7,860 nucleotides of DNA, from the NCBI GenBank assembly GCA_036261615.1, contig DATAKK010000101.1:1-7860 (forward strand), in the 5' to 3' direction. This DNA comes from JAJYQH01 sp036261615. GTDB lineage: Bacteria; Actinomycetota; Actinomycetes; Propionibacteriales; Propionibacteriaceae. The notes under the pieces are model-generated. The model saw only the letters and a program-made list of their open reading frames with translations. It had not been told where the DNA came from and ran no database searches. A program made the translations under genes and the position numbers. Within the stretch, counting starts at the first letter, position 1; each line of letters begins with the position of its first letter. Positions 1 to 7,860 of the stretch are shown in pieces.

Positions 1-62
1 GCCCGCTGTATCGTGGCCCCGGCGGCCGTCCACCGGCCGTGGACAACTCGATCATGGGGTGA
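1..62 (+). CDS. possible 3' end of an upstream gene (partial)
   Basis: A reading frame open from the left edge (codons starting at base 3) ends with TGA at 60-62, three bases before the gcvP start. The visible residues read PLYRGPGGRPPAVDNSIMG. About four fifths of the third codon positions are G or C, as in the real genes here, and the tight spacing would suit translational coupling to gcvP. Only about 19 codons are visible, and a stop-free stretch of this length is common by chance in such G+C-rich DNA. I do not recognise a family. Sequence to the left is needed to decide whether this is a gene. Confidence 0.35.
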   Translation, partial: PLYRGPGGRPPAVDNSIMG

Positions 63-65
63 CAG

Positions 66-2942
<2,877 letters not shown>

Positions 2943-3010
2943 CCGGCGCACCGGCCGGGTCCGGCCCGGGCCATGGGGACGCCGGAGGGCGCGAGTCACC
3001 CCGGGGGCAA

Positions 3011-3016
3011 TATCCT
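3011..3016 (+). promoter_or_regulatory. possible -10 element upstream of the BrkB-family gene
   Basis: TATCCT matches the TANNNT form of an actinobacterial -10 box and sits in the 142-base gap between gcvP and the BrkB-family gene. It would give a leader of roughly 60 bases. I see no convincing -35 hexamer at the normal distance, and no strong terminator between gcvP and the next gene, so read-through from gcvP is also possible. This is a weak call based on one hexamer. Confidence 0.22.
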
Positions 3017-3074
3017 CGGGAGCCAAGGGTGGAACCCGCGCCGGCCGGCGTCCCGGTGGCCCGTGGAGCGGCGG

Positions 3075-3080
3075 AAGGAG
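3075..3080 (+). promoter_or_regulatory. ribosome binding site setting the BrkB-family start
   Basis: AAGGAG lies just before two consecutive in-frame GTG codons at 3082 and 3085. It leaves 1 base before the first and 4 before the second, so the second GTG is the better start. The frame stays open back into gcvP at 2887, but that upstream part has no family-like sequence, so a start there is unlikely. Confidence 0.6.
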
Positions 3081-3084
3081 TGTG

Positions 3085-4266
3085 GTGATCGGTCGCATCT
3101 GGACGAGGATCAAGCGCACCCCGTGGTCGGCCCACCTGCTGCGTGCCAACGACAGGTACAACAACCGGCTCGGCAACCAGCTGGCGGGCGGGATCACCTA
3201 CTTCTCGGTGCTCACGCTCGTCCCGGTGCTCATGTTGATCTTCTCCGCCCTGGGCTTCCTGCTCACCGTGATCCGGCGCGATTGGTTGCTGCGGGTGCGA
3301 GACGTCGCCATCGACACCGTCGGCTCGGCGGCCGGGGGAGCCAAGGCGGTCGACCTCATCGAGACGGCCCTGGCCAACTGGCGGGGCGTGGGTCTGGTCG
3401 CCCTCGTCTCCGCCGCCTACGCGGGGTCCGGCTGGATGGGCAACCTCCGGGGCGCCGTGCGCGCCCAATGGCGTCCTGACTTCGACTGGAGCCCTCCCGG
3501 CCGGTTCTTCCTCATCGAACGGCTGGTCAACCTCGGCTACTTCGTCATCCTGCTGGGCATGGTGACCCTGAGCTTCCTGCTCACGACCATCGGCTCGCGG
3601 TTCGGCGACTGGCTGGTCGGGCTGGTCGGGCTCACCGGCAACCCGGGCGCCGCCATCGCCCTGCAGCTCGGCACCTCGGCGCTGGCGGTGGTGGCGGGCT
3701 TCGCCCTGTTCTACTTCCTCTTCGAGGTGCTGCCGCAGTACGAGGCGCCCCGTGGGGCCATGGTCAAGGGCTCGCTCATGGCGGCGATCTCCCTCGCCGG
3801 GCTGCAGTACCTCACCGCGCTGCTCATCGCCCAGTTCTCGCGCAGCTTCGCCGCGCTCGTGTTCGGCAACATCATCATCGTCATGCTGTTCTTCAACCTG
3901 TTCGCCCGGCTCACGCTGTTCGCCGCGGCGTGGATCGCCACCTCGTACCAGCCGGCGTTCCCGCGCAAGTACAACGAGACCGACGAACTGCTGCGCGGCA
4001 AGCCCGGAGTGGTCACCGTGCCCGGCCACTGGACCGCGGCCGACCTCGACCGGGAGCGGATCCTCAACCGCCGCACCCGGGCGCTCGCCCCGCACATGGA
4101 CGCCGCGACCCCGCTACCGGCGTCCCCAGTGCTGCCGGAGGCGGAGGACTCGATGGCCACGCCGACCGAGGTGATCCAGTACGAGGAGGAACTCGGCCCC
4201 GACACCCGTCCGGCGCTCATCCGCCGCCGGAGTCAGGTGCGCTACCGGCGTCCGCCGACCCGCTGA
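3085..4266 (+). CDS. YihY/BrkB (YhjD-like) family inner membrane protein
   Basis: This is a 393-residue integral membrane protein from the GTG start at 3085. It has six predicted hydrophobic segments, at about residues 35-62, 100-118, 148-170, 189-214, 230-250 and 258-285, the normal count for the family. Family-like stretches are GGITYFSVLTLVPVLMLIFS in helix 1, GSGWMGNLRGAVRAQW after helix 2, and FEVLPQYEAPRGAMVKGSLM between helices 4 and 5. The last 100 or so residues are a polar tail, probably cytoplasmic, ending in a basic RRRSQVRYRRPPTR. Members have often been labelled ribonuclease BN. That name is a historical mistake, since the real enzyme is a metallo-hydrolase, and no nuclease motif is visible here. 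Mycobacterial YhjD has been linked to envelope function and lipid export, but the role of this protein cannot be read from its sequence. It converges with pfp. Confidence 0.9.
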   Translation: MIGRIWTRIKRTPWSAHLLRANDRYNNRLGNQLAGGITYFSVLTLVPVLMLIFSALGFLLTVIRRDWLLRVRDVAIDTVGSAAGGAKAVDLIETALANWRGVGLVALVSAAYAGSGWMGNLRGAVRAQWRPDFDWSPPGRFFLIERLVNLGYFVILLGMVTLSFLLTTIGSRFGDWLVGLVGLTGNPGAAIALQLGTSALAVVAGFALFYFLFEVLPQYEAPRGAMVKGSLMAAISLAGLQYLTALLIAQFSRSFAALVFGNIIIVMLFFNLFARLTLFAAAWIATSYQPAFPRKYNETDELLRGKPGVVTVPGHWTAADLDRERILNRRTRALAPHMDAATPLPASPVLPEAEDSMATPTEVIQYEEELGPDTRPALIRRRSQVRYRRPPTR

Positions 4267-4298
4267 GGTCGTCACCACACCCGAGGGGCCGCACGTAG

Positions 4299-4332
4299 GA
4301 CGGGCCCGGACTCTGCTGCGTCCGGGCCCGTC
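4299..4332. terminator. bidirectional hairpin terminator between convergent genes
   Basis: A perfect 12-bp inverted repeat (GACGGGCCCGGA at 4299-4310, TCCGGGCCCGTC at 4321-4332) encloses a 10-base loop. It begins 33 bases after the BrkB-family stop and lies 18 bases beyond the pfp stop on the other strand. No T-run follows on either strand, which is common for hairpin terminators in high-GC actinobacteria. Its symmetry and position make a shared terminator the simplest reading. Confidence 0.85.
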
Positions 4333-4350
4333 GCCGTGAAGGGGATGGTG

Positions 4351-5577
4351 TCAGTGACCGGACCCCTGGGTGGCCACGGGGGCGGGCTGGCCGATGTCGG
4401 CCAGCAGCTCGAGGTACCAGGGCTGGGTGATGTCGAACGGCTTGCCGCCCTTGATCCGGTCGAACGCGATGACCGACAGGACGTCGCCGTTCTCCTCGTC
4501 CTCGCCGACCACGCCGGGCGTCCCGGCCAGCGCTGCGTCCACCGCCATGTCGGTGCACCGCTTGATCAGGTCGAGGTCGGCCTGGTTCGCCGCGGCCGCC
4601 CGGCTGTAGTAGCCCGACTTCTGCACCATGACCTTCTCCGCGCCGAGCAGTTCGGCGAACTTCGACGCGAACCACGCGCCGGGGTTGATCTTGTCGAGCT
4701 TGACGTGGCCGAAGGGGTCGCGCGGCACCTGCTCGCCAGCCCGCTCCATCTCGGCGATGATGGAGTCGAGCCCGGCGCCCTCGGAGAGGAAGATCGTCAC
4801 GTTGCCGACGGTGTCCATGATCGCGCGCAGTCGCTCGGCCTCACCGGCGATGTCGATGACCGCCTCGGGCAGGTAGACGGCGTGCACGTCCCACGCCTCA
4901 CGGGACAGCCCGATCTCGGGCACCCAGGTCTGCGTGTCGAGCCACTCGCGGTACTTCTGGGCGGTGGCGGCGGTGAGGTAGCCGCAGTTCCGCCCCATCA
5001 CCTCGTGCACGATGAGCATCCGAGAGCCCGAGTTGTGCTCGCCGACGATGTTGCGCGCGAAGTTGGCGCCCTGCTCCGCGGCCGTCCAGGCGCCGAGCGA
5101 CTGCCGGATCGGCACGACGTCGTTGTCGATGGTCTTGGGCAGGCCGACGACGGTGAGGCCGTAGTCGTTGGTCGCGAGGTACGCCGCCAGGTCGGCCGCC
5201 GTCGTGTTGGTGTCGTCGCCGCCGATCGTGTGCAGCACGTCGACGCCGTCGGCGACCAGGCGGTCGGCCGCGACCTTGAGCGGGTCGTCGCCCTGGGCGA
5301 CCAGGCCCCGCTTGACGAGGTCCTTGGCGTTGGTGAGCTTGACCCGGGAGTTCCCGATGGGGGACCCGCCGAAGCGATGCAGGATGGCCGCGTTCTCCCG
5401 CACCGCCGGGGTGACGGTGAAGAAGTCACCCTGCAGCAACCCCTGGTAGCCGTGCTTGTAGGCGATGATCTCGACGTCTGGGGCCACCTCGGTGTAGCGC
5501 TCGATGAGGCCGCCGACGGCCGATGACAGGCACGGCGCGAAGCCGCCCGCGGTGAGCAGCGCAACCTTCTTGACCAT
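4351..5577 (-). CDS. pfp: pyrophosphate--fructose 6-phosphate 1-phosphotransferase (PPi-dependent phosphofructokinase)
   Basis: The enzyme reversibly interconverts fructose 6-phosphate plus PPi and fructose 1,6-bisphosphate plus phosphate, and so serves both glycolysis and gluconeogenesis in the cytoplasm. The product is 408 residues, close to the Propionibacterium freudenreichii enzyme. Two signatures mark PPi rather than ATP use. GGDD at 119-122 has Asp122 where ATP enzymes have Gly, and PKTIDND at 147-153 carries Lys148 beside the catalytic base Asp151. MGRNCG at 194-199 is part of the sugar-phosphate site. The start is ATG at 5577, preceded by GAGGGAG at an 8-base spacing. A GTG seven codons upstream is possible but would place that ribosome site inside the gene. 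The gene is divergent from the TadE-like gene, with 86 bases between the starts, and appears to be transcribed alone. Confidence 0.96.
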   Translation of the reverse strand: MVKKVALLTAGGFAPCLSSAVGGLIERYTEVAPDVEIIAYKHGYQGLLQGDFFTVTPAVRENAAILHRFGGSPIGNSRVKLTNAKDLVKRGLVAQGDDPLKVAADRLVADGVDVLHTIGGDDTNTTAADLAAYLATNDYGLTVVGLPKTIDNDVVPIRQSLGAWTAAEQGANFARNIVGEHNSGSRMLIVHEVMGRNCGYLTAATAQKYREWLDTQTWVPEIGLSREAWDVHAVYLPEAVIDIAGEAERLRAIMDTVGNVTIFLSEGAGLDSIIAEMERAGEQVPRDPFGHVKLDKINPGAWFASKFAELLGAEKVMVQKSGYYSRAAAANQADLDLIKRCTDMAVDAALAGTPGVVGEDEENGDVLSVIAFDRIKGGKPFDITQPWYLELLADIGQPAPVATQGSGH

Positions 5578-5585
5578 GGACAACA

Positions 5586-5592
5586 CTCCCTC
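5586..5592 (-). promoter_or_regulatory. ribosome binding site fixing the pfp start
   Basis: Read on the minus strand, GAGGGAG stands 8 bases before the ATG at 5577. This strong match favours the 408-residue protein over the 415-residue version that would begin at the upstream GTG (5598). Confidence 0.8.
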
Positions 5593-5663
5593 TTGCACAG
5601 ATCGGTATCCCGGCTCCGCCGGACGACTCTGCTCAGCCTAACGGCTGTGCACGAGGCCACGGG

Positions 5664-6089
5664 ATGAGCCCTCGGGGATGCGAGACTTCGCCCATGAGCG
5701 GCCGGGAGCGCGACCAGCGCGGGCTGAGCGTCACGACGATGGTCGCGACGATGATGCCCGCGTTCGTCGTCGTCTGCGGTCTGGCGGTCGACGGAGCCGC
5801 GCAGGCGTCCGCGGCCCGGCACGCGAGCGTCGTCGCCGGACAGGCGGCGCGCACCGGCGAGGACGCCTCCGCCGCCACCCGCCTGGCGGGCGCGTCCGGG
5901 GCGGAGGAGGCGCTGGTGGCCGCCCGCAGGGCCCTCGCGGTGAGGGACGTCGACGGCCGGGTGAGCCTCGAGCAGGGACGCCTGCACGTGCGGGTCGACG
6001 AGACCGTCGACACGGTGTTCCTCGGCGTCATCGGCGTCCGCCACCTGCACGCCCACGCCGACGCGTGGGCGCAGCTCACGAGCGGGTGA
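5664..6089 (+). CDS. small TadE/TadG-like single-pass membrane protein (putative pseudopilin-like)
   Basis: The product is 141 residues, or 131 if translation begins at the second ATG (5694). A short charged N-terminus, RERDQRGLSVTTMVATMMP, leads into one hydrophobic helix at about residues 20-42. An alanine-rich, probably extracytoplasmic part follows, DGAAQASAARHASVVAGQAA and onward. The RGL/RGS-type charged lead-in, single N-terminal helix and small-residue-rich helix after it are typical of TadE/TadG-like minor pilin proteins of Flp/Tad systems in actinobacteria. No TadA ATPase, TadB/TadC, prepilin or prepilin peptidase is visible nearby, so it looks orphaned. GAGG at 5653-5656, 7 bases before the ATG at 5664, favours the longer start. 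Its stop overlaps a possible GTG start of the next gene. The family call rests on architecture and short-stretch resemblance, without an alignment. Confidence 0.65.
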   Translation: MSPRGCETSPMSGRERDQRGLSVTTMVATMMPAFVVVCGLAVDGAAQASAARHASVVAGQAARTGEDASAATRLAGASGAEEALVAARRALAVRDVDGRVSLEQGRLHVRVDETVDTVFLGVIGVRHLHAHADAWAQLTSG

Positions 6090-6096
6090 GTGCCGG

Positions 6097-6102
6097 TAGC
6101 CT
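6097..6102 (+). promoter_or_regulatory. possible -10 box for leaderless transcription of the VTT-like gene
   Basis: TAGCCT fits TANNNT and ends 7 bases before the ATG at 6110, so transcription could begin at the A of the start codon. The AAGGGG that directly abuts the ATG (6104-6109) is too close to act as a normal ribosome site for it, which makes the leaderless reading more attractive. There is no clear -35, and co-transcription with the gene upstream remains possible. Confidence 0.3.
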
Positions 6103-6109
6103 GAAGGGG

Positions 6110-6952
6110 ATGATTCCAGCAGTCGAGCCGGGTCGCCCGGCTCCGGCACCGGACGCGCGGTCACGCCGGGCCGCGCGGGCCGGGCGCGTGCAACGGAGAG
6201 TCTGCGGGGCGCTGCTGCTGCTCATGGCCGGGTGGGAGCTCGCCGGGATCCCGATCAAGGCCTGGCTGGTCACCCACGTCTCCCTGTCGAGCGTGCTCAC
6301 CACCGACCCGGTCGCGCTCGTGGGCCTGGGAGCCAAGGCTGCGTTCAACCACCACCGGGCGGAATTCCTGCCCCTCGTCTGGGTGCTTGCCAGCATCAGC
6401 ACCCTCAAGTGGCATCTCGTGGCGTTCTGGGCCGGGGCGCTGTGGGGCCGTGACATCCTCAAGCACTGGAGCGGCACCTCCCCGCAGCACCGGCGCACGG
6501 TGGTCTTCGTCGACCGGCTGGTGGGGCGGTGGCCAGTCGTCGCCATCGTCCTCGCGTACGTGCTCATGCCCTTGTCCAGCCTGATCTACGCGACCCTCGG
6601 CTCGGCCTACCTGTCGTGGCGGACACTCCTGAAGGTCGACCTCGCGGCGGCCGCCGTCACCACCTTCGCCTGGATCTACCTCGGCTACTTCATCGGTCGC
6701 CCGGCCGAGCACGCGCTCGCCCGCTACGCGCACATCTCCACCGGGGTGGCCATCGGCCTCGCCGTGGTCATCCTCGCCTACGTCGTGTGGCGCTACGCGA
6801 CCCGTGACACGCGGCGGATCAAGGCGGAGGTCCGGCGGGAGAGCCGGCGCGTCGTCGCGGAACGGGTCGCCGAGGCGCGGCGGGCCAAGCGCGAGGCTCG
6901 GGCTCGCCGCTCCCGCACCCGGGCCGCCGGCCCCGGCCGATCCCCTCGGTAG
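6110..6952 (+). CDS. DedA/VTT-like multi-pass membrane protein with basic C-terminal tail
   Basis: The product is 280 residues from the ATG at 6110. Hydrophobic segments lie at about residues 31-52, 86-112, 142-165, 175-196 and 212-228. The stretch from WPVVAIVLAYVLMPLSSLIY through SAYLSWRTLLKVDLAAAAVT to WIYLGYFIGRPAE resembles the second half of the VTT (SNARE-associated, DedA) domain: a proline-containing re-entrant-like segment, then a short amphipathic link, then a helix ending in G-Y-x-I-G. Residues 229-280 form a strongly basic Arg/Lys/Ala-rich tail, probably cytoplasmic. DedA relatives take part in membrane homeostasis and lipid-carrier transport, but nothing here fixes a substrate. 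A second possible start is the GTG at 6086, overlapping the stop of the preceding gene as GTGA and adding 8 residues. The family call is moderate, and the protein could be annotated simply as a hypothetical membrane protein. Confidence 0.65.
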   Translation: MIPAVEPGRPAPAPDARSRRAARAGRVQRRVCGALLLLMAGWELAGIPIKAWLVTHVSLSSVLTTDPVALVGLGAKAAFNHHRAEFLPLVWVLASISTLKWHLVAFWAGALWGRDILKHWSGTSPQHRRTVVFVDRLVGRWPVVAIVLAYVLMPLSSLIYATLGSAYLSWRTLLKVDLAAAAVTTFAWIYLGYFIGRPAEHALARYAHISTGVAIGLAVVILAYVVWRYATRDTRRIKAEVRRESRRVVAERVAEARRAKREARARRSRTRAAGPGRSPR

Positions 6953-6985
6953 CGTCGACCCCTAGGCCCCGGCGACCGCGACTCC

Positions 6986-6991
6986 TACAAT
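6986..6991 (+). promoter_or_regulatory. -10 box of a probably leaderless yciO promoter
   Basis: TACAAT is a near-consensus -10 hexamer, unusually A+T-rich for this sequence. It ends 8 bases before the ATG at 7000, so RNA synthesis would start at or within a base or two of the start codon. No purine-rich ribosome binding site lies between the box and the ATG (only CGAGCGGT), which agrees with a leaderless message. I see no good -35 hexamer 16-19 bases upstream, as is common for actinobacterial promoters. Confidence 0.6.
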
Positions 6992-6999
6992 CGAGCGGT

Positions 7000-7623
7000 A
7001 TGGCGCGATACTTCGATGTCCATCCGGTCAACCCACAACAGCGGGCCCTCTCGCAGGTCGCCGACATCCTCGCGGACGGGGGTCTGGTCGCCTACCCGAC
7101 CGATTCCGGCTACGCGCTGGGCGTCGGGTTCGGCAACCGTGAGGGGCTCGAGCGCATCCGCCGGCTCCGTCACCTCGACGAGCGGCACCACTACACCCTG
7201 GTCGTCGACGAGTTCGCCAAGCTCGGCGAGTACGTCACGATGGACAACTGGATCTTCCGGGCGGTGAAGGCGGCCACCCCGGGTCAGTACACGTTCATCC
7301 TGCGCGCGACCAAGGAGGTGCCGCGCGCGATGGCCCACCCAAAGAAGCGGACCGTGGGCGTGCGCATCCCGCAGAACACCACGGCCTTGGCGCTGCTCGA
7401 GGTGCTCGGCCAGCCGCTCATGTCGTCGAGCCTCATCCTGCCGGGCAGCGAGGAGCCGATGGTCGACGGGTGGACGGTGAAGGACACCCTCGACCAGGAG
7501 GTCGACGCGGTGCTCGACTCCGGGGACGCGGGCAACCAGCTCACGACCGTCGTCGACCTCAGCGGAGACGAGCCCGAGGTGCTGCGGGTGGGGGCCGGAG
7601 ACCCGGCGCCCTTCGTCGCCTGA
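7000..7623 (+). CDS. yciO: YciO-type Sua5/YciO/YrdC family protein (putative L-threonylcarbamoyladenylate synthase-like)
   Basis: The 207-residue product follows E. coli YciO (206 residues) along its whole length. Shared stretches are the start R-Y/F-F-x-x-H-P-x-NPQQR, YPTDSGYALG at 32-41, TPGQYTFILRATKEVPR at 93-109, KKRTVGVRIP at 115-124, and LPGSEEP at 147-153. The family fold binds ATP and threonylcarbamoyl-AMP. YrdC/TsaC and Sua5 use it to make the tRNA t6A precursor. YciO is a separate branch whose cellular role is unsettled. The loop RLRHLDERHHYTL at 55-67 lacks the lysine-rich KRxx...KPL pattern of YrdC/Sua5, as in E. coli YciO, so a standard t6A role should not be assumed. The probable true t6A synthase would be encoded elsewhere. 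The ATG at 7000 gives the family N-terminus and lies 8 bases after a -10 box. Confidence 0.92.
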   Translation: MARYFDVHPVNPQQRALSQVADILADGGLVAYPTDSGYALGVGFGNREGLERIRRLRHLDERHHYTLVVDEFAKLGEYVTMDNWIFRAVKAATPGQYTFILRATKEVPRAMAHPKKRTVGVRIPQNTTALALLEVLGQPLMSSSLILPGSEEPMVDGWTVKDTLDQEVDAVLDSGDAGNQLTTVVDLSGDEPEVLRVGAGDPAPFVA

Positions 7624-7640
7624 GCCCACGAGCGGTCGCT

Positions 7641-7678
7641 CCGACCCATTCCCGGCACGATCTGACAGCCGGGGTCGG
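7641..7678 (+). terminator. possible terminator hairpin after yciO
   Basis: Beginning 17 bases after the yciO stop, an outer stem CCGAC/GTCGG (7641-7645 with 7674-7678) encloses an inner stem CCCGGC/GCCGGG (7651-7656 with 7668-7673). There is a 5-base bulge on the left side and an 11-base loop. No T-run follows. Position and G+C-rich pairing suggest a terminator, but short hairpins arise easily in such DNA. Confidence 0.45.
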
Positions 7679-7695
7679 TGGTCGCGAGGCGCCCG

Positions 7696-7772
7696 TTCGC
7701 CGAAACGTGCGCCACCTGCCATTCGTCCTCTCCAGTGGGGCGGGTGTGGCAGGTGGTGCGAATTTCGCAGAA
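7696..7772. repeat. imperfect inverted repeat (REP/BIME-like unit)
   Basis: Two 26-base arms (7696-7721 and 7747-7772) are inverted relative to each other, with 20 of 26 positions complementary, around a 25-base centre. Pairing is perfect over the inner 10 bases (CCACCTGCCA with TGGCAGGTGG). The right arm also contains its own small palindrome, TGCGAATTTCGCA, at 7757-7769. The unit lies 72 bases beyond the yciO stop. It could fold into a long hairpin in RNA or serve as a paired protein-binding site. I do not recognise the family. Confidence 0.65.
7697..7733 (+). repeat. 37-base direct repeat, copy 1
   Basis: This stretch, with core CGCCGAAACGTGCGCC and tail CTGCCATTCGTCCTC, recurs at 7824-7860 with only two differences (A/C at repeat position 18, T/C at position 35). 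Its first 25 bases are also the left arm of the inverted repeat that begins one base earlier. Read on the minus strand, both copies would encode the same MAGGARFGER peptide, but the frames diverge at once outside the repeat, so the likeness is a DNA repeat and not a gene family. Confidence 0.85.
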
Positions 7773-7800
7773 GCCGGGCCGGGGCCCCGGGTGGTGCCCG

Positions 7801-7821
7801 GGACGCCGACCGGGGGCGTCC
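7801..7821. repeat. short perfect hairpin between the direct repeats
   Basis: GGACGCC (7801-7807) and GGCGTCC (7815-7821) form a perfect 7-bp stem around a 7-base loop, three bases before repeat copy 2. Just upstream are two copies of the self-complementary CCCGGG (one ending at 7791, one at 7797-7802), which could pair in a competing hairpin. Whether these structures belong to the repeat element cannot be told from one example. Confidence 0.5.
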
Positions 7822-7823
7822 TC

Positions 7824-7860
7824 TCGCCGAAACGTGCGCCCCCTGCCATTCGTCCTCCCC
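7824..7860 (+). repeat. 37-base direct repeat, copy 2 (may continue past the window)
   Basis: It is identical to copy 1 at 35 of 37 positions and starts 127 bases after it. The match runs to the last base of the window, so its true right end and any inverted partner are not visible. If the unit repeats as at copy 1, an inverted TGGCAGG-type arm would be expected about 25 bases after the CCTGCCA core. Confidence 0.85.

Noticed and set aside
1..65. Glycine riboswitch controlling gcvP
   Set aside because: The visible leader is too short and shows none of the conserved tandem aptamer sequence; anything further upstream lies outside the window.
2951..2969. Terminator hairpin directly after gcvP
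   Set aside because: Only a 5-bp CCGGG/CCCGG stem with a 5-base loop is visible, no better than expected by chance in this composition.
3085..4266. Ribonuclease BN annotation for the BrkB-family protein
   Set aside because: The protein is a six-helix membrane protein without nuclease motifs, and the old RNase BN label for this family is known to be an error.
4336..5526. Plus-strand 396-codon open frame opposite pfp
   Set aside because: It is the complement of the conserved pfp gene and reads as low-complexity Val/Asp/Arg/Gly sequence without motifs.
6985..7849. Minus-strand open frames at the right end that both begin MAGGARFGER
   Set aside because: One runs antisense through yciO and both owe their shared start to the DNA repeat. 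The sequences diverge immediately after it and show no domain or hydrophobic pattern.
7697..7860. CRISPR array suggested by two 37-base repeats
   Set aside because: Only two copies are present, the gap of 90 bases is too long for a spacer, it contains an inverted relative of the repeat and hairpins, and no cas gene is near.

Overview
The window is very G+C-rich, with codons ending mostly in G or C and long spurious open frames on both strands. This suggests a high-GC actinobacterium. A pyrophosphate-type phosphofructokinase closely resembling the short, roughly 400-residue propionibacterial enzyme, an actinobacterial-type BrkB/YhjD membrane protein, and possible leaderless genes make a member of the Propionibacteriaceae or a relative the most likely source. 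That assignment is an inference, not a measurement.

Layout from left to right. A short open frame, possibly the end of an upstream gene, stops at 62. It is followed at once by gcvP (66-2942, +), the P-protein of the glycine cleavage system. After a 142-base gap comes a six-helix YihY/BrkB-family membrane protein (3085-4266, +). This gene converges with pfp (4351-5577, -), and a perfect 12-bp-stem hairpin between them can serve as terminator for both. Divergent from pfp are a small TadE/TadG-like single-pass protein (5664-6089, +) and a DedA/VTT-like multi-pass membrane protein (6110-6952, +), close enough to be co-transcribed. Next is a yciO-type Sua5/YciO/YrdC-family gene (7000-7623, +). It has a good -10 box placed so that the transcript may begin at, or very near, the start codon.

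The last 237 bases (7624-7860) contain no convincing gene. They hold a hairpin that may end yciO, then a repeat region: two 37-base direct repeats (35 of 37 identical, 127 bases apart), a diverged inverted copy between them, and several short hairpins. The second repeat runs to the window edge, so the element probably continues. This is the least explained part of the window.

The genes do not form one pathway. gcvP serves one-carbon and glycine metabolism, pfp serves PPi-linked glycolysis and gluconeogenesis, yciO is a relative of tRNA t6A enzymes, and the other three encode envelope proteins. The window looks like ordinary chromosomal core with a repeat-rich intergenic region at the right end. 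I found no defence system, CRISPR array, transposase, tRNA or rRNA.
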